Source: a virus. From it: 64,000 nucleotides of DNA. The notes under the pieces were generated by a model. It was not told where the DNA came from and did not search any database. It saw only the letters and a list, made by a program, of their open reading frames with translations. How positions within the stretch are numbered: position 1 is the first letter of the stretch; each line of letters begins with the position of its first letter. The stretch lies in IMG/VR virus record IMGVR_UViG_3300033183_000212, positions 82,618-146,617 of that record; one strand, 5' to 3'. Of this stretch, positions 9,549-19,768 are shown piece by piece. The position numbers and the translations under genes are program-made.

Positions 9549-10928
9549 ATGGCAGCGATCATTACAGACAGTTTGAGAAAGTTAGTAGCAAACGCTCTGC
9601 TAACAGAGATTACCGACACCACAGACTCTGATCAATACTATATTGGTATTGGTAAGGCTGACGCCTATGATGACAGTGATATCACGGCAACTCCAATCAG
9701 AACTTTAAGAGAAGAGAGAATTGCTCGTGCAAACTTGCAGTCAGTTAAGAAAGTCACGGCGTCTGATGCAACCTTTGTTATTCCTCGCTACAACTGGACT
9801 TCTGGTACGATCTACAGCGGTTATAACGACAACGTTGCCGGACTTCCTTCAAACGCATACTACGTGCTGACTGAAGCAAATGAAGTTTATATCTGTATCC
9901 AACAAGGTAGAAACACAGCTGGTACTGCCGTTCAGTCAACAGTAGTTCCTAGCTATACAACAGCAGGTGTAGCTCAAACTGCAGTGTTTGAAACATCTGA
10001 CGGATACAGATGGAAACTGATGTATTCCTTATCTGCTGTAAATATCAACAACTTTCTATCGGCAAACTATATGCCGATTGAATACATTACAGATTCTCCT
10101 AACGCAGTTGGTATCACGTCTCAAGCATCTCAACAATCATCTATTCAAGATGCCGCTGTAGCTGGTCAGATCGTTGGTGTTAGAATCACAGCTCAGGGGT
10201 CAGGATATACATCTGCTCCTACTGTAACGATCAGAGGAAACGGTACCGCCGCGGCGGCAACAGCTACAGTATCTGGTGGTAAGGTTGTAAAGATTGAAAT
10301 GAACAACACTACTACCGCACTGGGTTCTGGCTACTCATATGCTAGTGTACACATTACTGGAGGTGGTGGTACAGGTGCTACGGCCGAACCTATCATCGGT
10401 CCGTTGAATGGAATCGGTTCTGATGCTAGAGATGAACTGAAGGCCACTTCACTTATGCTTACAGTGAAGCCTGACGGAGACGAAGGCGGCACGTTCCTGA
10501 TTGATGATCAAGACTTCCGACAAATCGTTCTGTTTAAGAACCTTGAACAAAAAGACAGTGCTTCGGCTGGTCCTATCTTCACTGCTAATACAGGTAAAGC
10601 TCTCAGAGCTGTTGAAGTCTTGTCTGGTGCTGACCTTAATGTAGATGCATTGATGACAAAAGATTCAGCGTCTGCATATATAGATCATATCGATGGAAAC
10701 ACTGTTTTCTATCACCAGAACGAAAACACAGGATTTGGCACGTTTAATAACGGTGCGGTGACAGACGATCAAACTGGTTCAACCACTATTGTTGCTGCTG
10801 AAGATAGCGGCGGTACCGGTGCTCTAGTAGACGCATTCACCGGTCAAGTTTTGTATATTGAAAATAGAGCTAAAGTTATTCGCAGCTCTAGTCAATCAGA
10901 AGATATTAAGATTGTACTTACATTCTAA
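9549..10928 (+). CDS. gp8: Baseplate wedge protein gp8
   Basis: 459 residues (T4 gp8 about 334). The conserved N-terminal part is visible: SDQYYIGIGKADAY near residue 30, NEVYICIQQGRNTAG in the middle, and the motif TSDGYRWKLMYSLS around residue 155, which is typical of gp8 in T4-like marine phages. gp8 joins wedge proteins gp6, gp7 and gp10 as a dimer. The extra length lies in a Gly-rich beta insert at residues about 205-290. An AACAGGAA ribosome-binding stretch lies 8 nt upstream. It is co-directional with, and 11 nt before, the giant structural gene. Confidence 0.8.
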   Translation: MAAIITDSLRKLVANALLTEITDTTDSDQYYIGIGKADAYDDSDITATPIRTLREERIARANLQSVKKVTASDATFVIPRYNWTSGTIYSGYNDNVAGLPSNAYYVLTEANEVYICIQQGRNTAGTAVQSTVVPSYTTAGVAQTAVFETSDGYRWKLMYSLSAVNINNFLSANYMPIEYITDSPNAVGITSQASQQSSIQDAAVAGQIVGVRITAQGSGYTSAPTVTIRGNGTAAAATATVSGGKVVKIEMNNTTTALGSGYSYASVHITGGGGTGATAEPIIGPLNGIGSDARDELKATSLMLTVKPDGDEGGTFLIDDQDFRQIVLFKNLEQKDSASAGPIFTANTGKALRAVEVLSGADLNVDALMTKDSASAYIDHIDGNTVFYHQNENTGFGTFNNGAVTDDQTGSTTIVAAEDSGGTGALVDAFTGQVLYIENRAKVIRSSSQSEDIKIVLTF

Positions 10929-10939
10929 GGTAAAGATAC

Positions 10940-13900
10940 ATGGCAACAAACCTCTCTTCAACGACCTTTGCAAACACTTATAAAGACGACTATAAGGACA
11001 GCGACAACTACTATAGAATCCTCTTTAACAGTGGAAAGGCTCTTCAAGCTCGTGAACTGACACAGCTTCAAACTATTATTCAAAGCGAGATTGGTAGATT
11101 TGCGCGCAACATCTTTAAAGAAGGTTCTGTTGTCAGCACAGGCGATCCTACTCTAAACAACAAGTATGCATATATTCGCTTAGTGTCGGGTGTTGCCGAT
11201 GGAGACCTTCCCGCGGTTGGTCAGACGTGGTACGATACGACAGATAACGTTAAGTTTAAGATTCTAAGAACTGCAACTCAGACAGATACTGGTGACAGAG
11301 CTACACTATATGTTCAATACATCTATACTAAAGACGCTACAGCTGGTGCAACTTCAATCGTTGTGGCAAACGGCCGTACGATCACAAACGGAACTGATTT
11401 ACTGACAGTTGCCAGTAGTTCAGCTACCGGGTATGGTACTCTATTTTCTGTTCCAAAAGGAGAGTTCTTCACTAAGGAACACTTTGTTTTTGTTGAATCG
11501 CAAAGTATTCTTTTAAGCTACTACAGCGATACTCCTACGGCTGACGTTGGATTTAAAATCACTGAAGACATTGTAACTGTCGCTGATACTGATGCGCTGT
11601 ATGATAATCAAGGCAGCACGCCAAACACTGCATCTCCAGGAGCTGATCGCTATAGAATTAGATTGACACTCATTGACAAGTCTGACGTTCAGTCAGATGA
11701 AAACTTCATCTTATTATGTAGAGTTGTTGATGGAAAGATCACCTGGAAAGCTGACGCTAAAAAGAGTTACAACACAATTAATGAAGTACTTGCTCAGAGA
11801 ACAAAGGAAGAGTCTGGTAACTATACAGTTAGAGCCTTTAGAGCAAACTTCAAAGAGAAAGATTCAGATGAGTTGACTCTTACCGTAGAACCCGGTGTCG
11901 CATATGTTGAGGGATATCGTCTAGAAACTGGTTTAACTAACATAGATGTCAACAGATCTCAGATCACTCAGCAGGTAACAGGTAAAAGCGTTGTTCCTCA
12001 ATACGGAAACTTTGTTGTTGCCGACAGCGCAAATGCTAGTTACGGTCTGCCTCCTATTCAGAACTTTGCACCAGTTAACCTTTATGATTCAATCAACGGC
12101 ACTGGTAACATCATTGGTTCTGCTAGAGTTCGTGCAGCTCAGCGATATGGCACCGATATAAGATACTACTTGTTTGACGTTCAGATGAACTCAGGCAAGA
12201 ACTTTACTGCGGTCGAGAGCTTTGGCGGTGGTCCAACAGATTTTGTAACCATTAAGCTAGAGAACGGTGTTGCAGTACTGCAAGAGACTGGAAACAACTC
12301 GCTGTTGTTCCCGCTTCCTGCACCTAGACCTACAAATACTGGTGTAACTGTTCTAACTAGCACAGGCCTGAAGGTACAAAGAAGATATACTTTTACTACA
12401 AGCAGCACTACGCATAGTCTTGACGCGCTTAAAGCCAGTGACGGCGCGAACTGGGGTGGATCGGCCTTAACATTTACCGATGCCGGTGATTGGATACTTT
12501 CGAAAGTAGACGGCACACCTACAGCACCTACCATTAACAGCGGTCTTGGAACAGGCACTGTTATCATTGGTGGATTGACAACTTCTACAGCATATGTGCT
12601 GTATGCATATGTTCATGTTTCAAATCCTGTTCAAAAGAACAAGACCCTCACTGCTGCATCTAAGTCTTTCTCTGCCTTTAACGGTGGGGCCGATTCAGAT
12701 GGAACGTTGAACTGGCTAGAGTTGAACCATTCGGACGTGTTTAAAGTGAACTGGGTTAAGCTTGATGACTCAAACGGAAGAGACATCACGACTAGCTTCA
12801 TCTTTGATAACGGACAACGAGATAACTTCTATAAGTTTGGTAGACTGATTCAAAAAGAAGGATTGAGCATTCCAACTAATAGAACTATTGTCACTAACTA
12901 TGAGTACTTTGAGCACGGCACTGGTCACTTCTTTAGTGCAAACTCATATGGTGGTATAAACTATACACTGATTCCTTCTCACACGAAGAACAACGGTGAA
13001 ACCATATCTTTGAGAGATGTGCTTGATTTTAGGCCTGCCTTTGATTCATCTGGTGGTTTTACTGAGACAAACGACGTTGTAACTCTTCTACCAGAAAACA
13101 CAGATAACATTGGCGTAACTACGACACACTACTTGTCTAGAAAAGATAAGCTTGTTGTTCGTAGAAACGAAACTGATCTAAAAGCACCGACGGCCGAAGT
13201 AACTTATATTGAAGGACAACCTTCATTTAATCCGGTTGAACCGTTGGCTCCTGTTGGATCTATGACTCTTTACAAGTATGAGTTGAATCCATATACGCTT
13301 AGCGAATCAGACCTGTCCGTAGAGTATATCAATAACAAAGGATATACCATGCGAGACATTGGTAAGCTTGAAAAGAGAATTGACATCCTTGAAGAGCTTA
13401 CAACATTGAACCTGCTTGAAGTAAACACAGCCAGTCTTTTGGTTGTCGACTCAGCTGGTAATCCTCGCACTAAGTCTGGCTTCTTAGCTGATAACTTTAC
13501 AAGTCAAGATTTCTCAGAGATCAATACTCCTAGATACAGAGCTTCTATTGATCAAGCCGAGAACACGCTGAATCCTCCTTTCGTTTCAAAAGAAATTAGG
13601 TTGACGTTTGACTCGTCAAACTCGAACTATAGTAACGCGAACGTTCAGCGCACTGGAGATGTAGTCACTTTACAATATACTAATAAAAATATTGTAAATC
13701 AGAATCTCGCCACAGAAACGATTAACGTTAATCCGTTTGCAGTCATTGGTAATGAAGGTTACTTGACGCTGTCTCCAACTTCTGATAACTGGGTTGAAAC
13801 CAGATATAGACAAGATAATATCATCGATGGCGGAGTCAGATCTAATCTAAACGCAGATCAGCTAAGACAAGCTTTGCGTAACGGTTGGACCGGCAGTAAC

Positions 13901-16042
13901 GGTCAATTCGTTATCACTGGTGATAGAGTAATTAGAGAGACTGTTGGTGATACGGTTGTTGACGTTCAAACTGTCCCTTGGATGCGGTCTAAGAAAATTG
14001 CCTTCAAGGCTGTGAACGTTCGTCCTGATACTCAGTACTTTCCATATTTCAATGGAGTTGCAGTAGATAACTGGGTCAACGACGATTCGTTTGAGTTAAA
14101 TCGTATTTCAGCTCAAACAACCACTTATGGTAACAGATACGCAAACGCAACTGCTCACCCTGATGGCAGCACGATCCTAACATCAAACTCTCAAGGTGTT
14201 GTTGAAGGAACGTTCTTTATTCCTTCAACCAACTCGTTGAAGTTTAGAACAGGTGCTGCAGAGTTTAAACTTCTTGATGTAACTGGTGGCAGTGATGATA
14301 ATGCAGCCTCAATTGCCAGAGCAACATTCACGTCTGCCGGCGTTATAAACACTCGTCAAAAAACTGTTCGCGCTACAAGACAAGTGACGGGCAGCCAAGT
14401 ATGGTTTGATCCTATTGCACAAAGCTTCTTAGTTGACGCTGGCGAATATCCAAGCGGAATGTTCCTGACACAAGCTGGTGTATTCTTTAGCAGCATCGAC
14501 TCAGATGTACCTGTGACTCTTCAGATCGTTGCGATGGAGAATGGAATTCCGACTCAAAACGTCTTGAACGAAGCATCTGTTACAAAGATTCCTACAAACT
14601 TTATTAACAGCACAGATCTTTCGACAATTCAATCGAATGAAGAAGTCTTTACTTTCCTAGAACCAGTTTATCTGGAACCCGGTAGAGAGTACGCTATGGT
14701 ACTTCTGGCCGAAAGTACAAAATACAACGTTTATGTCGCTAAGACATATGACTATGTGATTGGAACTACGTCTAAGAGAGTAAACAGACAGCCTACACTT
14801 GGTTCGTTCTTTGCATCTCAGAACTCTTCAACCTGGACACCAGACCAGACAAGAGACATGATGTTCAAGTTATACAGAGCTTCGTTTAATACAAACGCTC
14901 AAGCCGCATATCTTGAAAATGCAGACATGCCGTATGAGCTTCTCAGGCCGAATCCGCTAAGATTTGATAGCGGTGACTCTGACGTAACTTTCTCCTTTAA
15001 TGGTCATGGCTTTGCTTTGAACGATAAGGTAAGAGTTATTCTGCCTAGTGACTTTGATGACAGCATTGCTGGTATTGTAGATTCTGCCATCGGTGGCGAT
15101 TCAGACAACTCCTTGCACGGCATTAAAGTAATTACTGGTGTTGATTGGACTGGATTTAAGATTGGTGCCGGCTCTACAAAGGCAGGTAACGTAACAGCTT
15201 CTAGTTCATTGATCACGGGTGGTGAAGGCATTGTTGTTGAACAACAAGCACACTTTGATGAGTTTATACCTCTGATTGATACGCTTCAGCCAGATGGTAC
15301 ATCCATCATCTCTCAAGCTCAGTTCACTAGCACTTCATCGTATGGTGATGGAAGAAACACATCTCCAGTAAGAAGTAAAACTTCTACCTTTGTTTCACCA
15401 CAGAGCTCAAGCAATAGATCTCAGCACATCACTTTGAATGAAGTCAACTATCGCGATGAGCCAGCAGTTATTCTTACATCTACCAATGAAGCAGTTGAAC
15501 TTGGTGGCACTAAGAAGTCTGCTACTATTAGAATGACGTTATATTCTAACGACTCTGCAGTTTCTCCGGTGATCGATCTTCAAAGATCTTCGCTGATCGT
15601 GACTGAAAACGTCATTGATCAACAAGACTCAGCGACAGCTTCGAATGCGCCTCTGCACTATGTCGCTGAGACTCATCCATCAGCTGGTACAATTGCAGCG
15701 AGACACTTGACCAAGCAGATCACTCTGCAAGAACCTGCAGTTGGTTTGAAAGTGTTGCTCAGCGCCAATCGGCCGTCTGACGCAAACATCGAGGTATACT
15801 TCAAGACAGGTACCGGCGATGATGTTCTTGATGACAAGGCCTGGACTCAAGTCTCTGCAACGACAATTCTTCCTGCCGATGATGACAGAAAGACGTACAG
15901 AGAGTATGAGTATCTTGCTGGTGGAAACAATGGTACATTGGCATCATTTACAACCTATCAGATTAAGATTGTAATGACATCAACTAACAGCTCGCGGTCT
16001 CCGAAGATCAAGGATCTGAGGGTTATCGCTCTTGCAACCTAA
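10940..16042 (+). CDS. Giant virion structural protein (DUF4815-like N-terminus)
   Basis: 1700 residues, the largest protein in the window. The N-terminal 330 residues (YYRILFNSGKALQARELTQL followed by QTIIQSEIGRFARNIFKEGS) match the DUF4815-type domain found in T4-like marine phages. The remainder is mainly beta with repeated Ser/Thr/Asp-rich segments and a helical stretch at residues about 805-825 (MRDIGKLEKRIDILEELTTL). In those phages the protein is a particle component encoded after gp8, so a peripheral baseplate or fibre-network role (the place of T4 gp7/gp10) is likely. It ends on the start of the next gene (TAATG overlap). No frameshift is seen. Confidence 0.65.
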   Translation: MATNLSSTTFANTYKDDYKDSDNYYRILFNSGKALQARELTQLQTIIQSEIGRFARNIFKEGSVVSTGDPTLNNKYAYIRLVSGVADGDLPAVGQTWYDTTDNVKFKILRTATQTDTGDRATLYVQYIYTKDATAGATSIVVANGRTITNGTDLLTVASSSATGYGTLFSVPKGEFFTKEHFVFVESQSILLSYYSDTPTADVGFKITEDIVTVADTDALYDNQGSTPNTASPGADRYRIRLTLIDKSDVQSDENFILLCRVVDGKITWKADAKKSYNTINEVLAQRTKEESGNYTVRAFRANFKEKDSDELTLTVEPGVAYVEGYRLETGLTNIDVNRSQITQQVTGKSVVPQYGNFVVADSANASYGLPPIQNFAPVNLYDSINGTGNIIGSARVRAAQRYGTDIRYYLFDVQMNSGKNFTAVESFGGGPTDFVTIKLENGVAVLQETGNNSLLFPLPAPRPTNTGVTVLTSTGLKVQRRYTFTTSSTTHSLDALKASDGANWGGSALTFTDAGDWILSKVDGTPTAPTINSGLGTGTVIIGGLTTSTAYVLYAYVHVSNPVQKNKTLTAASKSFSAFNGGADSDGTLNWLELNHSDVFKVNWVKLDDSNGRDITTSFIFDNGQRDNFYKFGRLIQKEGLSIPTNRTIVTNYEYFEHGTGHFFSANSYGGINYTLIPSHTKNNGETISLRDVLDFRPAFDSSGGFTETNDVVTLLPENTDNIGVTTTHYLSRKDKLVVRRNETDLKAPTAEVTYIEGQPSFNPVEPLAPVGSMTLYKYELNPYTLSESDLSVEYINNKGYTMRDIGKLEKRIDILEELTTLNLLEVNTASLLVVDSAGNPRTKSGFLADNFTSQDFSEINTPRYRASIDQAENTLNPPFVSKEIRLTFDSSNSNYSNANVQRTGDVVTLQYTNKNIVNQNLATETINVNPFAVIGNEGYLTLSPTSDNWVETRYRQDNIIDGGVRSNLNADQLRQALRNGWTGSNGQFVITGDRVIRETVGDTVVDVQTVPWMRSKKIAFKAVNVRPDTQYFPYFNGVAVDNWVNDDSFELNRISAQTTTYGNRYANATAHPDGSTILTSNSQGVVEGTFFIPSTNSLKFRTGAAEFKLLDVTGGSDDNAASIARATFTSAGVINTRQKTVRATRQVTGSQVWFDPIAQSFLVDAGEYPSGMFLTQAGVFFSSIDSDVPVTLQIVAMENGIPTQNVLNEASVTKIPTNFINSTDLSTIQSNEEVFTFLEPVYLEPGREYAMVLLAESTKYNVYVAKTYDYVIGTTSKRVNRQPTLGSFFASQNSSTWTPDQTRDMMFKLYRASFNTNAQAAYLENADMPYELLRPNPLRFDSGDSDVTFSFNGHGFALNDKVRVILPSDFDDSIAGIVDSAIGGDSDNSLHGIKVITGVDWTGFKIGAGSTKAGNVTASSSLITGGEGIVVEQQAHFDEFIPLIDTLQPDGTSIISQAQFTSTSSYGDGRNTSPVRSKTSTFVSPQSSSNRSQHITLNEVNYRDEPAVILTSTNEAVELGGTKKSATIRMTLYSNDSAVSPVIDLQRSSLIVTENVIDQQDSATASNAPLHYVAETHPSAGTIAARHLTKQITLQEPAVGLKVLLSANRPSDANIEVYFKTGTGDDVLDDKAWTQVSATTILPADDDRKTYREYEYLAGGNNGTLASFTTYQIKIVMTSTNSSRSPKIKDLRVIALAT

Positions 16043-16266
16043 TGGCAAGTTTAATAAGAGTAGAAGGACATCCGGGTCTCGCAAGAGATCCGGTATCCGG
16101 CGCAATTATCAATATAAATAATGCAGAGATTGAAAGAGCTAAAAAGATAAAGAAGGCTTCTCAAAATAATCAAAAGAGGATTGACAAGCTTGAGCAAGAT
16201 ATTGGAGAGATCAAGAGTATCTTGTTGAAAATGCTAGAGGAAAAACATGGCAGTAACAACAATTAA
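16042..16266 (+). CDS. Small conserved coiled-coil phage protein
   Basis: 74 residues. The N-terminus LIRVEGHPGLARDPVSGAII followed by NINNAEIERAKK is a recognisable small protein of T4-like cyanophages and relatives. The second half (residues 30-68) is a charged amphipathic helix with Leu, Ile and Met at heptad spacing, so it probably forms a coiled coil. Function is unknown. Its place between two structural genes (start overlapping the giant gene stop, end overlapping the next gene by 20 nt) suggests a role in particle assembly. No signal peptide. Confidence 0.6.
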   Translation: MASLIRVEGHPGLARDPVSGAIININNAEIERAKKIKKASQNNQKRIDKLEQDIGEIKSILLKMLEEKHGSNNN

Positions 16267-16723
16267 TTTATCAGATCCAGTATCAACTCTGGTAACAAAG
16301 ACTAATACCATCTCTACTAACCTTGGAGACGCCGCTACGCTTGCGACAACAGCGACTAACCTTGTAGCAGCTATTAATGAAGTAAGAGCTCAGATCATTA
16401 ATGTTGATGACTCCTCTGAAATCGTAGCGATTTCAAGAGGTGGCTTATCTGTTAACAATGATTCGGCCGACGCAAGCTTTTCTCTTTCTTATAGTTCAAG
16501 CACCGGCGTTATTAAACTAACGGCTATTCTTTCCAGTGATAGTGCAAATGGTATTGAATATAATTCTGGTGAAGGAAAGTTTAGTATCATACCTTCTGGC
16601 GTAACAGCGAGTAAGATTGCAGCAGGATCGATCACTAGTGCTAAGTTTAACAGCGCAACTTCTCTAATCATATACGACTCAACAGGATCTGCAGTTAAAA
16701 CTCTGTATAGCCCAGGGAGCTAA
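16247..16723 (+). CDS. Small fibre-like structural protein
   Basis: 158 residues. Residues about 8-50 are helical with Thr/Ala/Asn repeats (LATTATNLVAAINEVRAQII is a common trimeric fibre-neck motif). The rest is short beta segments (FSLSYSSSTGVIKLTAILSS) and a linker GVTASKIAAGSITSAKF also seen in phage fibres. It probably forms a short trimeric fibre or fibre adaptor at the baseplate. The start codon lies inside the end of the preceding gene, with AGAGGAAAAAC as the ribosome-binding stretch. No enzymatic motif. Confidence 0.5.
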   Translation: MAVTTINLSDPVSTLVTKTNTISTNLGDAATLATTATNLVAAINEVRAQIINVDDSSEIVAISRGGLSVNNDSADASFSLSYSSSTGVIKLTAILSSDSANGIEYNSGEGKFSIIPSGVTASKIAAGSITSAKFNSATSLIIYDSTGSAVKTLYSPGS

Positions 16724-16726
16724 ACC

Positions 16727-17662
16727 ATGGCAGTGAGAAGGCCCGTTATATGGGATACTGGCACTGGTGGAATTAAAGAGATGACTGCTGCGCAGTTAAA
16801 CGCAGTCATTGCTCAGGTATCGTATCAATATAGTTTAAATCCATCAGTTACACTGTCTGTTGTTACGTCAGGTGGTAGTCTAGGTACTATCGATGATACA
16901 CGTACTCAGGCAGGATCTTACAGTACATCTACTACTGCATATCCAAGTGAAGCTACTACAGCTGAGCCATCGACGGTGACAGTTAACTACTCTAAGATCG
17001 ATGAGACCGTAGCTTCTGTTTCAGCACCAAGTCCAGCTTCAGGTAAAACCTTACCCATGTATTGGAGTGGCACTGGTTTGCAAGTAATGGCAGAAGAAGA
17101 TTTTTATAATACAATCATTGAACCTGCAATTGATAACTTAGTGTCAGGTTCTACCGGTACTGCTCAAGGTGGTACGTACCAAATACACACTTCTACATCT
17201 CTGGCCGGAAATACTTTAGTAAGTGGTACTGCTGTATTTTCAGATACAAGAGCAGATACTTCATTATATACTGCAGGATCTATTCCAGAAACTCTAGACC
17301 AACCCACAACTATTACTAATTTCTATTTGTTTAGTATCGATGGTGCAGCTTCTTCTTATGTCTCACCTTTGGGTTTAAGAACAGCAGATAATCATTTGCA
17401 AACATACACCGAATCAGATTTCAATACAATGTTGCAGAACTATGTAAGATATGCTGCAGCAAACAGGACAAACTATAAGATTCGATATAGCTATACTACT
17501 GGAAACAATAGAGGTTCTGGTATGACAGATACGAAGCTTGATGGTGCCGGTAACTATCAAACGCGGTTTGTCAATGCAAACGATTATCGTGCGCAAGAGT
17601 TTCCAAACGGAACGGCTCAAACAATTAATACATACTACTTGAAAATAGGAAAAACGGCCTAG
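16727..17662 (+). CDS. Structural protein with internal repeat, fibre-like
   Basis: 311 residues, 3 nt after the preceding gene. It starts VRRPVIWDTGTGGIKEMTAA and contains two related blocks. Each has a line such as LPMYWSGTGLQVMAEEDFYN or LGLRTADNHLQTYTESDFNT, followed by a helix and a beta segment. I recognise the general type from T4-like marine phages but know no function. The lack of a signal peptide and the surrounding structural genes suggest a virion component, perhaps a fibre adaptor. It ends NTYYLKIGKTA, a plain beta terminus. Confidence 0.45.
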   Translation: MAVRRPVIWDTGTGGIKEMTAAQLNAVIAQVSYQYSLNPSVTLSVVTSGGSLGTIDDTRTQAGSYSTSTTAYPSEATTAEPSTVTVNYSKIDETVASVSAPSPASGKTLPMYWSGTGLQVMAEEDFYNTIIEPAIDNLVSGSTGTAQGGTYQIHTSTSLAGNTLVSGTAVFSDTRADTSLYTAGSIPETLDQPTTITNFYLFSIDGAASSYVSPLGLRTADNHLQTYTESDFNTMLQNYVRYAAANRTNYKIRYSYTTGNNRGSGMTDTKLDGAGNYQTRFVNANDYRAQEFPNGTAQTINTYYLKIGKTA

Positions 17663-17671
17663 GAGAAAATA

Positions 17672-18160
17672 ATGTACGATGACTTAAATTTTGTCACAGC
17701 GAGATTTAGTAATAACGATAGAACTACAGTTGAAGTCACTTGGGAAAACAAAGAAGGTGCTTTAGTAGTGACGTATCATGAAGCTGTTGAAGGCGATGTT
17801 GCTTGGGAGGAGATTCAAAAACTTATTGGTATCGACACTCTTCATGAAAATACATACAAATATATTAAGAATACACAATTAGAAATTAGAAATTTAGCTC
17901 TTAAAATTGCCAAGGATCAAAACCTGGTGGGCAATCTTGCCGAAATGGCTAAGCATATATTTAAAGAATTTGATCCTGAAAAAGATAAAGAAGATCTTTT
18001 TACTTATAAACTTAATTTATTTGCTGTTGATCTAATTAAAAACTGTAAGGATAAAACTTTAAAAAGTAAATTAAGAAAAGCTAAGACTATTATTGAAGCT
18101 ACTTCTATTGCTTGTCAGATGGCAGAAAGTACTCTTGCCACCAACCAGAGCTCTGCATAA
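17672..18160 (+). CDS. Hypothetical helical protein at end of baseplate block
   Basis: 162 residues. The first 45 residues are beta (a TTVEVTWENKEGALVVTYHE strand pair) and the rest is helical and charged, ending in Lys-rich helices. It has a good ribosome-binding site (AGGAGA 8 nt upstream). Base use is more AT-rich than in the preceding genes. Its last 56 nt overlap, tail to tail, the minus-strand glycosyltransferase gene. Similar small proteins can follow fibre genes as chaperones, but I see no motif proving that. Confidence 0.4.
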   Translation: MYDDLNFVTARFSNNDRTTVEVTWENKEGALVVTYHEAVEGDVAWEEIQKLIGIDTLHENTYKYIKNTQLEIRNLALKIAKDQNLVGNLAEMAKHIFKEFDPEKDKEDLFTYKLNLFAVDLIKNCKDKTLKSKLRKAKTIIEATSIACQMAESTLATNQSSA

Positions 18161-18680
18161 TAGTGTGATTTTGATTGAATAAGTAAACTGAGTAATCCGT
18201 TTCATATCTTTCAGTTTTAAATGAGCAGTATCCATTATTAAACGTGTCTGGCTTATAAACCTCATATAAAAATTGATCCATACCTTTAGTATATCTTTTT
18301 AAAAATTCGGTAGAATCGTGATTAAAGAAATTAAAAATTCTAGATCTATCACCAGTCCAAGAAATAATTGATGAGTTTAATGGTGTGTGGAATGCTTTAC
18401 GCCACCAAGCTTTACAAACTTTTATCCTATTATCATAGTTTAAAAATTGATTGCAATCACCTTTTATTAAGACATCTAGATCAAAATATAGATTTGTTCC
18501 ATCGCGGTATCGGTCAAACATCAACAACTTATTAAACACTTGATGATTATAGACTGAATCTCTGATTACTACGAATTCATCGTACTTAACATTTGAGTAA
18601 ACATCAATCATGTGCTTAAGATTATCTTCGTACCACTGACTAAACTTATCTCCAGTTCTAACGCAGATAATCCTTATCAT
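18105..18680 (-). CDS. Small DXD glycosyltransferase-like protein
   Basis: 191 residues from the ATG at 18680, chosen because it forms an ATGA overlap with the stop of the upstream radical SAM gene. A longer frame would begin at 18707. The motif YFDLDVLI (Asp67 and Asp69) is the DXD metal/nucleotide-sugar site of GT-A fold transferases, preceded by VFNKLLMFDRY as in GT8-like enzymes. It likely transfers a sugar in the cytoplasm. It is the last gene of a four-gene minus-strand operon and overlaps the plus-strand gene 17672-18160 at its 3' end. Acceptor unknown. Confidence 0.55.
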   Translation of the reverse strand: MIRIICVRTGDKFSQWYEDNLKHMIDVYSNVKYDEFVVIRDSVYNHQVFNKLLMFDRYRDGTNLYFDLDVLIKGDCNQFLNYDNRIKVCKAWWRKAFHTPLNSSIISWTGDRSRIFNFFNHDSTEFLKRYTKGMDQFLYEVYKPDTFNNGYCSFKTERYETDYSVYLFNQNHTIMQSSGWWQEYFLPSDKQ

Positions 18681-19768
18681 ATTTTTTTCCTGCACTGAAA
18701 CAAACAAATTCTAGATAATTTATCCGGATCTGTAAATGATTCTAGGATATCATTATTGTATAGTTTCGTGTTGAGTATTTCACTTAAGGAAAAATTATGT
18801 AAGGAGTATTTTGATATATCGTCTATGAACTGCTTATAGACGTTATTTGCTCCTCCAGCTGCTTGCATGTTAGATGCCGAGTATTCCATTGGTATTGCTT
18901 TCCAGTAACAACACGGTTTTACAATTCCTTCTACGGTAATATGTAAAGATTTTGAATTGAAAAACGCACAAGATATTTCTGGTGGGTTGTCAAAATTTTT
19001 AACTAAATTAGAATATGATTTTAAAGTTCTGTGATCCCTTAATCTTCTAATTGTTGTTCTGTTAAAATCAATGAAATCTTGGTTTGAGTTACTTCCTGCT
19101 TGTTCTAGCATCTCTTCTTCCCCCTTCTCGTTTATGAAGTTTAAAACAGGACCATAAAAAAATCTTGTTGATTGAATGATTTCATGTTCTGTTGCACCAT
19201 GGTCTTTACATATTTTTTTTATTTCCTCAACATGATCTTCATTGTGTTTAAACAAGACAGTAAATGTTTTTATTCGTGCCTTTGTTAGCGACAGAGTTTC
19301 CATATTTCTTAATATTTTATTAAGGTTGGTACCTCTTCTATATTTTTCATGCATTTCCTGATTAATGCCGTCAATATCAAATGTAACCTTTAACTTTTCA
19401 CCGCATAAAATACCTAATTCCCACCAAAAATCTTCATCACGTATTGATCCATTTGTTGCAATTGATACTGTACCCCAACCATCTACCATATTTTCACAAC
19501 AATACTTTATTATCTCATAAATTTCCGGATTCATTAATGGGTCGCCGTATGTACCAGAAAAATGAATATTATATAAGTGTCTTAAATCGGCCGGAGTAAA
19601 AAACTTCTTAAAATTTTCTAAGGACATGTGACTTGGTCTAGGTGCTTGTGGGTGTAAGCCTAAACCTTCTATATTTGTCCTTGCGCATTGCATACACTTT
19701 GCGTTGCAGTGAGTAGATATCTCTATAATCAATTGTAATTTTAAATCTGTATATAGTTTATGCCACAT
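18677..19768 (-). CDS. Radical SAM protein with SPASM-like C-terminal cysteines
   Basis: 363 residues. Cys21, Cys25 and Cys28 (HCNAKCMQC) form the CX3CX2C motif that binds the 4Fe-4S cluster cleaving S-adenosylmethionine. FSGTYGDPLMNPEI is the GGEP-like SAM-binding region, and VSIATNGS and VTFDIDG are further barrel motifs. The C-terminal third holds extra cysteines (SCAFFNS, KPCCYW, CLFQC) as in SPASM/Twitch domains, which bind auxiliary clusters and often act on peptides. Neighbours on the same strand are glycosyltransferases (1-nt overlap upstream, ATGA downstream). It may modify a fibre protein or host glycan; the substrate is unknown. Confidence 0.8.
   Translation of the reverse strand: MWHKLYTDLKLQLIIEISTHCNAKCMQCARTNIEGLGLHPQAPRPSHMSLENFKKFFTPADLRHLYNIHFSGTYGDPLMNPEIYEIIKYCCENMVDGWGTVSIATNGSIRDEDFWWELGILCGEKLKVTFDIDGINQEMHEKYRRGTNLNKILRNMETLSLTKARIKTFTVLFKHNEDHVEEIKKICKDHGATEHEIIQSTRFFYGPVLNFINEKGEEEMLEQAGSNSNQDFIDFNRTTIRRLRDHRTLKSYSNLVKNFDNPPEISCAFFNSKSLHITVEGIVKPCCYWKAIPMEYSASNMQAAGGANNVYKQFIDDISKYSLHNFSLSEILNTKLYNNDILESFTDPDKLSRICLFQCRKKI

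Noticed and set aside
16113-16120. TATAAATA octamer inside the small coiled-coil gene
   Set aside because: It lies within coding sequence 127 nt before the next start, farther than the other copies, and its codons (Ile-Asn-Asn) can explain it. Not listed as a promoter.
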